NCBI GenBank assembly: GCA_045110515.1
Contig: JBGCGD010000006.1
Span: 1-64,000 of the forward strand
DNA from: Granulosicoccus sp045110515
GTDB lineage: Bacteria > Pseudomonadota > Gammaproteobacteria > Granulosicoccales > Granulosicoccaceae
Direction of reading: 5' to 3'
DNA length: 64,000 bases
In this document: piece by piece, positions 19,175 to 27,622 of the stretch
Numbering within the stretch: position 1 is the stretch's first letter
Layout: every line of letters begins with the position of its first letter
The notes under the pieces: generated by a model
What the model was told of the DNA's origin: nothing
Databases searched by the model: none
Seen by the model: the letters and a program-made list of their open reading frames with translations, nothing else
Made by a program: the position numbers and the translations under genes

Positions 19175-20428
19175 TCAATGCGCTACGCCAGCGGCGCCGT
19201 GCTCATCGATCAAAGAACCATCCTGAAAACGCCAATAGTTAAACGCCTGACTCAAGGTATTGGGTTCGCCCGTAGCCAGCATATCTGCAAACACATGACC
19301 GGAACCCGGAGTGGCTTTAAATCCACCTGTACCCCAACCACAATTGAAAAATAGATTTTCCACGGGTGTTTTAGAAATAATCGGGCAAGCATCTGGGGTG
19401 GTATCAACAATACCGCCCCACTGACGATTCATGTGCACACGTGAAACGACTGGGAAGAGCTCAATAATAGCCTGCATCGTGTGTTCTATGACCGGGAACG
19501 AGCCACGTTGTCCGTAACCGACATAACCATCAATTCCGGCACCAATAACAAGATCGCCTTTATCAGATTGAGACATGTACCCATGAACCGCATTAGACAT
19601 AACAACGGTATCCAGAATGGGCTTTATAGGTTCGGAAACATAAGCTTGCAGCGGGTGTGACTCTATCGGTAGCTCGAAGCCTGCGTAGCCTGCAAGCACC
19701 CCAGAATTTCCGGCAGCAACACAGCCAATCCGGTCGGCTTTTATCAGTCCATGTTGTGCGGTCATAACGCCCACCGCAGCGCCGTCTTCAACAACAATGT
19801 CAGTGACTTCCGTTTGTTGAATAATATCGACGCCGTAACTGTCAGCTCCGCGGGCATATCCCCACGCTACCGCGTCATGGCGTGCAACACCGGCTCTGGG
19901 TTGCCAGGATGCCCCCATAATGGGATATCGCGTTGAACCGGAACAATTCATGATCGGCACGATTTCCTGGCACTGCTTCGCGTCGAGTACCTCTCCGTCA
20001 ATACCGTTCAGACGATTCGCGTTAACGCGGCGCTGGATATCACGCATGTCTTGCAGGTTGTGTCCTAGGTTCATAACACCTCGTTGCGAGAACATAACGT
20101 TGTAGTTGAGATCCTGGGATAGTCCCTCCCATAGCTTCATGGCGTGCTCATACAAATGAGCTGCTTCATCCCATAAATAGTTTGATCTGACGATGGTGGT
20201 GTTTCGACCGGTGTTTCCACCCCCAATCCAACCTTTCTCAATGACAGCTACATTGATCTTGTCGTGCAGTTTTGCCAGGTAGTACGCTGTTGCCAAACCG
20301 TGACCGCCACCACCGACGATGATGACATCGTAGTGTTTTTTAGGCGTGGGATTGCGCCACATGCGCTGCCAGTGTTCCTGATGCTTAAACGCCTGTTTTA
20401 TCAGGCCAAATCCGGAAAAACGATTCAT
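19175..20428 (-). CDS. soxB: sarcosine oxidase beta subunit
   Basis: This 417-residue FAD-dependent DAO-family subunit carries out sarcosine oxidation. The FAD Rossmann motif VIIVGGGGHGLATAYYLAK is at about 36-54. The covalent-FMN histidine of the family corresponds to H184 in GVARHDAVAWGYARG. The C-terminal region has WGGIVDTTPDACPIIS and NCGWGTGGFKATPGSG. It is first gene of the soxBDAG operon on the minus strand, divergent from the GlxA-type regulator. No serine hydroxymethyltransferase or folate enzymes are in the window. Confidence 0.97.
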   Translation of the reverse strand: MNRFSGFGLIKQAFKHQEHWQRMWRNPTPKKHYDVIIVGGGGHGLATAYYLAKLHDKINVAVIEKGWIGGGNTGRNTTIVRSNYLWDEAAHLYEHAMKLWEGLSQDLNYNVMFSQRGVMNLGHNLQDMRDIQRRVNANRLNGIDGEVLDAKQCQEIVPIMNCSGSTRYPIMGASWQPRAGVARHDAVAWGYARGADSYGVDIIQQTEVTDIVVEDGAAVGVMTAQHGLIKADRIGCVAAGNSGVLAGYAGFELPIESHPLQAYVSEPIKPILDTVVMSNAVHGYMSQSDKGDLVIGAGIDGYVGYGQRGSFPVIEHTMQAIIELFPVVSRVHMNRQWGGIVDTTPDACPIISKTPVENLFFNCGWGTGGFKATPGSGHVFADMLATGEPNTLSQAFNYWRFQDGSLIDEHGAAGVAH

Positions 20429-20541
20429 TGCGTTTACTCGACACTCGGTTCGGTGAGGCTAGACAATATTGTGTACGCCAAACGCGCTAAAGAACTGACT
20501 CTTTACGCACATTTTTTGCTCCTGGGCGTCATATATAGCAT

Positions 20542-20560
20542 TATGCGACAAATTCGCATA
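20542..20560. promoter_or_regulatory. perfect 7-5-7 inverted repeat between soxB and the GlxA-type gene
   Basis: TATGCGA, five bases (CAAAT), then TCGCATA form a perfect inverted repeat between the divergent soxB and regulator genes. It overlaps the ATG at 20543, which argues that the regulator is really translated from 20573. Related AraC/GlxA activators of methylamine and glycine-betaine catabolism bind GCGACA-like inverted repeats, so this is a plausible site for the adjacent regulator. The link is inferred. Confidence 0.55.
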
Positions 20561-20572
20561 GCATGCACGGGT

Positions 20573-21619
20573 ATGAACGAAAAAGTCGACCCACATTCAA
20601 CCGCTGATTCTACCTCGCTGACGGTAGTCTTTCTGCTGCAACCTCACTTTAGTCTGTTGGCGTTCACTGCGGCTGCAGATGCTCTCACCACGGCCAACCT
20701 GGTGCTTGGTGAAAAACGTTTTGAATTCAGTACCGTTTCAATCGACAACGAAAAAGTGATCAGCGATTTAGGCATTCCCATTAGTTGTGATCTGGCTATT
20801 TCTGGATCTTCCCTAACAGACATTCCACGCCCTGAAATTCCCGTTACCGACTCTGTTTTAATAAGCGCAGATATGCTCATCGTGTGCGGTGGCTATCGTT
20901 GCAACCTGGAAGAACATCCGGCCATCAGTATATTGCTTCGACTTGCACACGAACAACAGATCATGCTCGGAGGTCTTTGGAACGGAATTTTTAGTGTTGC
21001 TTGGGCCGGTTTAATGGAAGGTTATGCGTGTGCGTTACACCCAGACAACCAATCATTGGCCTTAAAACAGTTTCCGGGCATGTTTGTCAGGCAAGATTCT
21101 GTGGTGATTGACCGTGTTAGAGCCTCAGCAGCGGGTCCTAACAGTGCGTTTGATTTAATGCTCTTACTCATTCAACGACACGACACCATAGAAACCGTAC
21201 AAGCAATACGTGATATTTTACGGGCCGATGCTGGCTCTGCGGAAAACGTTGAGACGGCTATTCAACGCGATGATGAGAGTTGCTACCCGGTCAACTTACG
21301 CAATGCCTTGCAACTCATGCGAAGCAATCTGGACGAACCAGTAGACAAGCACGTGATAGCCCAGCACATGAGTATGTCGACTCGGGCTATGGAGAGAATT
21401 TTCAGACGCTATTTATACACAAGCCCGGCGCGTCACTATATGCAGCTTCGATTGCAAAGTGCCTACGAGCTGCTAAAGCAAACCGACCAAAGCATCAGCG
21501 AAATCAGCGATGCCTGTGGGTTTGTTAGTAGCGCTCACTTTAGTCGAACATTCAGCCAGAGATATGGCTACGCGCCCAGTGCACTAAGAAAATCTGTGAA
21601 CCGCGTTATTGATGTTTAA
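20573..21619 (+). CDS. GlxA-family transcriptional regulator (DJ-1/PfpI + AraC HTH)
   Basis: This is probably a 348-residue activator of sarcosine or related one-carbon catabolism. The N-terminal domain (about 15-190) is DJ-1/PfpI-like (VVFLLQPHFSLLAFTAAADALTTANL; MLIVCGGYRC). The C-terminal AraC HTH (about 245-340) has AQHMSMSTRAMERIFRRYL and ISEISDACGFVSSAHFSRTFSQRYG. The open frame extends back to 20264 inside soxB; that extension is not plausible. ATGs at 20543 and 20573 are possible; 20573 keeps the inverted repeat 20542-20560 outside the coding region. The last 4 bases overlap the end of the converging astacin-like gene. GbdR, CdhR and SouR are functionally similar relatives. Confidence 0.85.
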   Translation: MNEKVDPHSTADSTSLTVVFLLQPHFSLLAFTAAADALTTANLVLGEKRFEFSTVSIDNEKVISDLGIPISCDLAISGSSLTDIPRPEIPVTDSVLISADMLIVCGGYRCNLEEHPAISILLRLAHEQQIMLGGLWNGIFSVAWAGLMEGYACALHPDNQSLALKQFPGMFVRQDSVVIDRVRASAAGPNSAFDLMLLLIQRHDTIETVQAIRDILRADAGSAENVETAIQRDDESCYPVNLRNALQLMRSNLDEPVDKHVIAQHMSMSTRAMERIFRRYLYTSPARHYMQLRLQSAYELLKQTDQSISEISDACGFVSSAHFSRTFSQRYGYAPSALRKSVNRVIDV

Positions 21620-22914
21620 TCTTTACGAGATTGGCGCTGCAACCTTACAAAAAGAAGTACGAGTGCCCACCAATAAAAAGCAAGTGATCCTGCGAATATA
21701 GGAGTCGTCTCATCATCCTGCGGTAGCGCCGCAGCTATAGGTGGCTCAACCTTTGTGGGCGCAAAAGCAATGCTTGATACATTGGTGTTGTTAGCGCTGT
21801 TCATATCGGGCGTTTTCGCACGAACAACGGCCTGATAAGACGTCAACGCATCATTGGGCTCTACATCCAGCGTCAGCACGCTGGAGCTACTCCCAGATAT
21901 TCTGTCCAATGTGCAAATCAAGGCATTAAAGCTGTCGGTTGCACAAGACCAACCATTGTTACTGTATCCGCTAACTAAGGAAGGGTCTATTGATACTCGC
22001 ACTTCTATATTGTGTGCTCCTTGCTGATCGTTGTTGGCTACATGTATTGCGGCTTCGCTGCCAGTCTGCGTTGAATACAAATGGGCAACGACCGATAGAT
22101 CCGCCGCGTAAAGTGTAGACACTGCCGCTAGATCACCCGCACTGGGAGCGGTTCGCTGACCAATAGAATTCGCAGAACCGAAAATGGGTGTAATCGTTGG
22201 TTGACCTGCGAACGAAAAATTATATCGTCCGTAGTGCATGATGGAGCCATAATCATACTCACCCAGCGTAGTGGATGCAGGCGTGGCTATATCAAAATTG
22301 TGAGTTTTATCAGCGCTAATGTTTTCCCAATGAATCGTAATATGCTGATCACGATCTGGGCGCGTGTGTTCATGCTCTAGTCCCAATACATGTCCAATTT
22401 CATGCATGACACTACCGGTCGTACAGTTAGGACCAACCCACACTTGTTGCTCCCCACCCTGCCTGCCTACCCATGATGCGCAACCGGCATTGTTTTTAAA
22501 CAGCACCGAGTCCTTTATTGAGCGTTGCTCACCCGCAACTTCATCAATACTTTTAAACGTAATACCAGCCACTTTATTCCAATGCGCAATGGCCGAATTA
22601 ATCGCATCCACAGAATGTTGAGGCAAGGTCGGATCAAGGCGATACGGTATGACCCCGTCTACCCATAAATTTCGTTCACTGATGGAACCGATCCCACGGC
22701 CTTGCAGGCTCAAAGTTCGACGAAACACATCACCTTCACGCAAGGTGACTCCTTCAGCCAAACCCGTCGGATTAGCGGTCTTGAACTCTGCAATGCTTGA
22801 CTGCGAATGAATACTCATCGCGGCACAGCTCAATGCGAGACCGGCGACGTTGCTTAGTCGAATTAATTTTTTAGCCAAGAACGGCAAGAACCCTACTCCG
22901 GATAATGTAATCAC
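21616..22914 (-). CDS. astacin-like (M12A) zinc metalloprotease, membrane-anchored
   Basis: This 432-residue secreted protease has an N-terminal hydrophobic signal (about 15-36). The catalytic domain is about 80-272. The zinc motif HEIGHVLGLEHEHTRPDRD gives ligands H171, H175 and H181 with E172 catalytic; the EHxRPDRD extension is diagnostic for astacins. The Met-turn is SIMHY (224-228). A beta-rich region follows (275-385; repeated paired-acid and VRVSIDPSLVSGYSNNGWSC text, similar to CARDB/DUF11-like folds). A Pro/Asp-rich linker leads to a C-terminal hydrophobic stretch and basic tail (FYWWALVLLFVRLQRQSRKD). That tail resembles CTERM sorting signals, though no classical Gly-Gly motif is seen. 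Confidence 0.9.
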   Translation of the reverse strand: MITLSGVGFLPFLAKKLIRLSNVAGLALSCAAMSIHSQSSIAEFKTANPTGLAEGVTLREGDVFRRTLSLQGRGIGSISERNLWVDGVIPYRLDPTLPQHSVDAINSAIAHWNKVAGITFKSIDEVAGEQRSIKDSVLFKNNAGCASWVGRQGGEQQVWVGPNCTTGSVMHEIGHVLGLEHEHTRPDRDQHITIHWENISADKTHNFDIATPASTTLGEYDYGSIMHYGRYNFSFAGQPTITPIFGSANSIGQRTAPSAGDLAAVSTLYAADLSVVAHLYSTQTGSEAAIHVANNDQQGAHNIEVRVSIDPSLVSGYSNNGWSCATDSFNALICTLDRISGSSSSVLTLDVEPNDALTSYQAVVRAKTPDMNSANNTNVSSIAFAPTKVEPPIAAALPQDDETTPIFAGSLAFYWWALVLLFVRLQRQSRKD

Positions 22915-23064
22915 TCAGACCCAGAAGCGGCAGCACAAATGCAACGCTTAACGCTAGCTAACAGGTCTTATCGACCCCACTTCGGCACTTTTACCGGAAT
23001 ACACAACGCGAACTCTGGGCCGCCATGTACAATTAAGTAACCTCTACAACCGAGAAGTAACCCA

Positions 23065-23727
23065 ATGTCTTTACGGATCAATGATGAAGCGCCAGATTTC
23101 ACGGCCCAAACAACTCAGGGTTCTATTAACTTCCACGAGTGGATCGGCGATGGTTGGGCTGTATTGTTCTCCCACCCGAAAGACTTCACACCAGTTTGCA
23201 CCACTGAACTAGGAACGGTCGCCCACCTAATGCCCGAGTTCGAGAAGCGAAACTGTAAGGTGGTTGGCCTGAGTATTGATCCTGTTGAGAATCATGCGCA
23301 GTGGGCAAACGACATCCACGAAACACAGGGTGCTCAGGTAAATTTCCCGATGATTGGCGATACGGACTTATCCGTAGCCAAAGCCTATGACATGTTCCCG
23401 ACGGACATCAGCGGTACCAGTGAGGGACGTACAGCAGCCACGAATGCAACAGTAAGATCGGTTTATATTATCGGGCCGGATAAACGCATTAAACTGATCA
23501 TGACCTATCCGATGACGACCGGCAGAAATTTCGACGAAATTTTACGAGTTATCGATTCCATGCAACTCACAGCGGCTCATCAGGTAGCCACGCCTGCCAA
23601 CTGGACGGATGGCAACGAAGTCATCATCGTACCCGCGGTCAGTGATGAAGAAGCCGATAAGAAATACCCCGAAGGCTACCGCAAAGTTAAGCCGTACCTA
23701 CGCTACGTAGATCAACCTAAGTCATAG
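23065..23727 (+). CDS. 1-Cys peroxiredoxin (Prx6 type)
   Basis: This 220-residue cytoplasmic peroxidase reduces hydrogen peroxide and alkyl hydroperoxides. The peroxidatic site FSHPKDFTPVCTTELG places C45 in the PxxxCTTE motif. Prx6 features include GLSIDPVENHAQWANDI and the C-terminal KKYPEGYRKVKPYLRY. No paired resolving cysteine is evident, as expected for 1-Cys members. It lies divergent from the protease gene and near sarcosine oxidase, which produces H2O2; co-regulation is not shown. The upstream 150 bp hold both promoters; TACAAT at about 23028 is a possible -10. Confidence 0.94.
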   Translation: MSLRINDEAPDFTAQTTQGSINFHEWIGDGWAVLFSHPKDFTPVCTTELGTVAHLMPEFEKRNCKVVGLSIDPVENHAQWANDIHETQGAQVNFPMIGDTDLSVAKAYDMFPTDISGTSEGRTAATNATVRSVYIIGPDKRIKLIMTYPMTTGRNFDEILRVIDSMQLTAAHQVATPANWTDGNEVIIVPAVSDEEADKKYPEGYRKVKPYLRYVDQPKS

Positions 23728-23739
23728 TTTGTTCTAAGG

Positions 23740-23769
23740 GTGAAGCCTTACGTATTGTTAGGGCTTCAC
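23740..23769. terminator. hairpin between converging peroxiredoxin and ppsR genes
   Basis: GTGAAGCC (23740-23747) and GGCTTCAC (23762-23769) form an 8-bp stem with a 14-base loop in the 49-bp gap between convergent genes. T-rich sequence on either side is short, so a bidirectional terminator is possible but not certain. Confidence 0.45.
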
Positions 23770-23776
23770 TACGTGT

Positions 23777-24607
23777 TTACTGCCGCTGACCTTTCTTGGT
23801 GCGATTAACAATCATGGCGCCGATTTCCTCAACCGACATTCGCGTTGTGTTCAAAAATGGCACGGCTGTTTTGCGAAATAAATTCTCTGCCTGAGCAATT
23901 TCTCGCTGGCATGTATCAGCATTACTGTAGCTGGATCCCTGATAACGTTGCTGGCGAATTTGCAACAGCCTATACGGATCAATAGTCAACCCGAATAGCT
24001 TGTCTTTATGTTCCTGTAGCGCGGCGGGCAGCTCTTTGCGTTCCAACTCTTTGTCAGTTAGTGGATAGTTGGACACGTACAATCCATAGTGCAGAGATAA
24101 ATACAAGGAAGCCGGTGTTTTACCGCAACGAGACACCCCGACAATAATCAAATCTGCTTTGCGGTAATGATCGATATCCAGACCATCGTCTGTCTGCAAA
24201 GCGAAATGCACGGCTGCTATCCGGGAGGTGTACGCCGTTTCATCCTGCACACCATGTGACTTACCAATGGTATGAGAAGACTCAACACCCAAACGAGCTT
24301 CCATGGGACCGATAAACGAGTCAAAAAGATCAAAAACCCCGATATCAGCAGCTGTGAAAAGCGCACGAAGATCGTCATTCACCATGGTTAAGAATACCAG
24401 TGGCGCGGATCCGGTTGACGCCCGAATCTCCAGACATCTATCAACAATATCTGCCGCTTTGCTTTCAGTGTCAACGAAGGTGAACGTTTCTGTTTTAAAA
24501 TCCACACTTGGAAACTGGCTTAACAGGCTATGTGCCATTGCCTCAGCAGTCAAACCCGTACGATCTGAGACAATAAAGGCACTTCGCTGATTTAACGTTG
24601 TCGACAT
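23777..24607 (-). CDS. ppsR: PEP synthase regulatory protein (bifunctional kinase/pyrophosphorylase)
   Basis: This 276-residue DUF299-family enzyme inactivates PEP synthase by ADP-dependent phosphorylation of a threonine near the catalytic histidine and reactivates it by phosphate-dependent dephosphorylation. The family P-loop GVSRCGKTPASLYL begins at G157. The N-terminal ISDRTG-type motif is FIVSDRTGLTAEAMAHSLLSQF, and HAALQTDDGL-like text precedes the loop. It is divergent from ppsA with 172 bp between them, the usual arrangement for this pair. Confidence 0.95.
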   Translation of the reverse strand: MSTTLNQRSAFIVSDRTGLTAEAMAHSLLSQFPSVDFKTETFTFVDTESKAADIVDRCLEIRASTGSAPLVFLTMVNDDLRALFTAADIGVFDLFDSFIGPMEARLGVESSHTIGKSHGVQDETAYTSRIAAVHFALQTDDGLDIDHYRKADLIIVGVSRCGKTPASLYLSLHYGLYVSNYPLTDKELERKELPAALQEHKDKLFGLTIDPYRLLQIRQQRYQGSSYSNADTCQREIAQAENLFRKTAVPFLNTTRMSVEEIGAMIVNRTKKGQRQ

Positions 24608-24644
24608 GAGCTAATATCTCTGCTGAACAAAATTATATGTTGGA

Positions 24645-24688
24645 GCTTCGGTCTATCAAGACCGGAAATCTAACCGTTACACCGAAGC
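24645..24688 (+). promoter_or_regulatory. overlapping alternative hairpins in the ppsR-ppsA gap
   Basis: Hairpin A pairs CGGTCT (24649-24654) with AGACCG (24659-24664) around ATCA. Hairpin B pairs GCTTCGGT (24645-24652) with ACCGAAGC (24681-24688). They share 24649-24652 and so cannot form together. If this part is in the ppsA leader (start 24780) it could be a small switch; transcription start is unknown. Confidence 0.3.
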
Positions 24689-24779
24689 CAGTGTGTATAA
24701 GCTAACTGTTCAAGCAAGCATACTTCAGGCCGCTAACCAGTTGTGCATTAATAGAAGACTCAGACCCTAAGGAGAGCAC

Positions 24780-27149
24780 GTGACCCAGTACATCCAGTGG
24801 TTCAAAGAACTTGGTATGGACGACGTTCCTGTTGTAGGTGGAAAAAACGCCTCATTAGGCGAGATGATCGCCAATCTATCCAATGCAGGCATTTCAGTCC
24901 CGGACGGTTTCGCCACCACTGCAGACGCATTTCGTGAGCACCTACAAGATAGCGGCCTGGACAAGCGCATTAATGAAGCGTTGGACTCTCTAGACACTGA
25001 CGATATGGACGCTCTGACAAGCACAGGCGCCATGATACGTCAGTGGGTCGAGGAAACTCCGTTACCCACAGGCCTCGTCGAAGCAGTCACTGAAGGCTGG
25101 AACGTTATCAGCGAAGTAGCCGGTGGAGAAGTTTCGGTGGCAGTCAGATCCTCTGCAACGGCTGAAGATTTACCCGAAGCGTCATTCGCCGGGCAACAGG
25201 AGACGTTTTTGAACGTCAGAACACTGGACGACGTGCTTCTAAGAATCAAAGAAGTATTCGCCTCGCTTTACAATGACCGCGCAATTTCTTACCGAGTTCA
25301 TCAAGGCTTCGCACACGCCGATGTCGCGCTATCTGCCGGTATCCAACGCATGGTACGCAGTGATATTGGTGCCAGTGGTGTCATGTTTTCAATCGACACC
25401 GAATCCGGCTTCTCCGATGCCGTATTCATTACATCATCGTGGGGACTGGGTGAATGCGTCGTACAGGGTTCAGTGAATCCAGATGAGTTTTATGTGCATA
25501 AGCCAATTCTGGAATCTGGCAAGCCCGCCATTTTGAAGCGTAGCCGCGGTGCTAAGAAAATCAAAATGGTGTATGGCGAGACAACTGCCGTTGACACTAT
25601 CGATGTCGATGAAGCCGATCAGTTGCGTTTTTCTCTTAACGATGCTGATGTGCAGCACCTTGCTCGAATGGCTGTGACCATTGAAAAACATTACGGGCGC
25701 CCAATGGATATTGAATGGGGCAAAGACGGCAATGACGGAGAGCTTTACATACTTCAAGCACGTCCTGAGACCGTAGAGTCGCGAGCCAGCAAAAACGTCA
25801 TCACTCGCTATCAACTGGATGCGCACAAAGCTCCGGTGCTTGCTAGCGGTCGAAGCATTGGCCAACGAATCGGCGCAGGTGTCGTCCGTATCGTTAAAGG
25901 CCTCGATGAAATCGGCAGTGTTCAGCAAGGTGATGTTCTCGTCACCGATATGACTGACCCCGATTGGGAGCCAGTCATGAAACGCGCAGCTGCCATCGTG
26001 ACCAATCGTGGCGGTCGTACCTGTCATGCGGCCATCATTGCACGCGAATTGGGTGTACCAGCCGTTGTCGGTTGCAACGACGCCACCACATCATTAACGG
26101 ATGGTAGCCATGTCACAGTCAGTTGCGCTGAAGGTGATACCGGCTACATCTACGAAGGCAACATAGCCTTTGACATTGCTGAAACAAAGCTTGATGGCCT
26201 CCCCGAATTACCATTCAAGCTAACAATGAATGTGGGAAACCCAGAGCGAGCATTCGGCTTCAGCCAGTTACCGCACAATGGCATTGGACTGGCCCGCCTC
26301 GAATTCATTATCAGCAACACCATTGGCATTCATCCTAAGGCTCTACTAAACCATGATTCCATGCCGCCAGACGTACAGGCCCAGATTAAAGAACGGATGG
26401 CAGGCTATTCCGATCCGCAAAGTTTTTATGTTGCCAAGATTGTAGAGGGTGTATCAACACTAGCTGCTGCCTTTGCACCCCACCCGGTTATCGTTCGACT
26501 ATCGGACTTTAAGTCGAACGAGTACGCGAACATGATAGGCGGGGATCTATTCGAGCCCAACGAAGAAAACCCCATGATCGGTTTCCGCGGAGCCTCCCGG
26601 TATTTGTCATCCTCTTTCGAAGATTGCTTCGAAATGGAGTGCCGTGCACTGAAACACGTCCGTGAAGTCATGGGCCTTAGTAATGTTGAACTAATGGTGC
26701 CGTTTGTCCGCACCCTTGATGAAGCTGATCAAGTACTGGCGCTCATGGAACAACACGGCTTAAAACGCGGCCAGCATGATTTACGCATTGTCATGATGTG
26801 TGAGGTACCCAGCAATGCGATTCTGGCAGACGAATTCTTAGAAAAATTTGACGGTTTCTCTATTGGCTCAAATGATTTGACCCAGCTGACCTTAGGACTC
26901 GACAGAGATTCCGGTCTTGTGGCTCATTTGTTTGATGAGCGGGACCCTGCTGTTAAAAAGATGCTGGGAATGGCTATTACAGCTGCCCGTAAGCAAAACA
27001 AGTATGTCGGCATCTGCGGTCAGGGACCATCAGATCACCCAGACCTAGCTCGCTGGCTGATGGAGCAAGGAATCTCAAGTCTATCGCTGAATCCAGACAC
27101 GATCGTTGAAACCTGGCAGTTTCTGGCTAGTGAACAGCAGCAGGAGTAG
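24780..27149 (+). CDS. ppsA: phosphoenolpyruvate synthase
   Basis: This 789-residue gluconeogenic enzyme converts pyruvate and ATP to PEP, AMP and phosphate. The N-terminal nucleotide domain (1-335) contains VVGGKNASLGEMI and RSSATAEDLPEASFAGQQETFLNV. The swivelling phosphohistidine domain carries GGRTCHAAIIARELGVPAVVG with H416 as phospho-acceptor and T414 as the likely PpsR target. The C-terminal PEP-binding TIM barrel ends with SIGSNDLTQLTLGLDRDSG and GICGQGPSDHP. The start is GTG at 24780 with AAGGAGAG upstream. Length matches E. coli PpsA (792). It pairs with ppsR. Confidence 0.97.
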   Translation: MTQYIQWFKELGMDDVPVVGGKNASLGEMIANLSNAGISVPDGFATTADAFREHLQDSGLDKRINEALDSLDTDDMDALTSTGAMIRQWVEETPLPTGLVEAVTEGWNVISEVAGGEVSVAVRSSATAEDLPEASFAGQQETFLNVRTLDDVLLRIKEVFASLYNDRAISYRVHQGFAHADVALSAGIQRMVRSDIGASGVMFSIDTESGFSDAVFITSSWGLGECVVQGSVNPDEFYVHKPILESGKPAILKRSRGAKKIKMVYGETTAVDTIDVDEADQLRFSLNDADVQHLARMAVTIEKHYGRPMDIEWGKDGNDGELYILQARPETVESRASKNVITRYQLDAHKAPVLASGRSIGQRIGAGVVRIVKGLDEIGSVQQGDVLVTDMTDPDWEPVMKRAAAIVTNRGGRTCHAAIIARELGVPAVVGCNDATTSLTDGSHVTVSCAEGDTGYIYEGNIAFDIAETKLDGLPELPFKLTMNVGNPERAFGFSQLPHNGIGLARLEFIISNTIGIHPKALLNHDSMPPDVQAQIKERMAGYSDPQSFYVAKIVEGVSTLAAAFAPHPVIVRLSDFKSNEYANMIGGDLFEPNEENPMIGFRGASRYLSSSFEDCFEMECRALKHVREVMGLSNVELMVPFVRTLDEADQVLALMEQHGLKRGQHDLRIVMMCEVPSNAILADEFLEKFDGFSIGSNDLTQLTLGLDRDSGLVAHLFDERDPAVKKMLGMAITAARKQNKYVGICGQGPSDHPDLARWLMEQGISSLSLNPDTIVETWQFLASEQQQE

Positions 27150-27168
27150 TGTTAACATCCGTCGGTAG

Positions 27169-27579
27169 ATGAACATACCCACCGACAAATCTGAATTGCT
27201 TGCTAACGACTCAGACGCCAGCGTTGAGCATGCTAGTGCCAATGATATGGCACCAGCATCGGCTGCTTCGCCCAAATATAACGATCCGCCCGTTGAATTG
27301 ACGCCGGTATTCAAGGATATGGACGCAAGCGAGCAGGAGCAACGGCGACTGGCCCTTCGCTCAATGCTCGCCGCCACAGAGGCTCGACAACAAAAGGGCA
27401 AACGATCGCGCAATCAGGCAATGGCTGCTGGGCTTCGGGTGGGCGTAAAAGGTGGTGAGCATGCCGGCTCACATGGTGTCATTACTGATGCGGACTACAT
27501 TCACAGCCGCGTCCTGGTCGAACTCGATGACACCCCTTCTCCCGTTTGGATAAATTTCAATCTGGTATCCACGCTGTAA
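27169..27579 (+). CDS. small protein with a KOW-like C-terminus
   Basis: This 136-residue protein of unknown role has an N-terminal half (1-85) that is low-complexity, acidic and Ala-rich. Residues 55-85 look helical (DASEQEQRRLALRSMLAATEA). The last 50 residues contain GLRVGVKGGEHAGSHGVITDADYIHSRVLVEL, which has the Gly-rich pattern of a KOW or SH3-like nucleic-acid-binding barrel. It begins 20 bp after ppsA and may be co-transcribed. The KOW reading is from pattern only. Confidence 0.65.
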   Translation: MNIPTDKSELLANDSDASVEHASANDMAPASAASPKYNDPPVELTPVFKDMDASEQEQRRLALRSMLAATEARQQKGKRSRNQAMAAGLRVGVKGGEHAGSHGVITDADYIHSRVLVELDDTPSPVWINFNLVSTL

Positions 27580-27622
27580 CAATGCTTGAATATCGTCTCA
27601 ACCCCTAGAACGATTCCAACTG

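Noticed and set aside
20264..20572. N-terminal extension of the GlxA-type regulator frame
   Set aside because: It runs antisense through the start of soxB, its translation (many Cys, Thr, Asp) looks non-coding, and ATG 20573 fits the family start and the operator-like dyad.
25470..26027. 185-codon minus-strand frame inside ppsA
   Set aside because: It is antisense to a highly conserved enzyme gene and its translation has no domain pattern.
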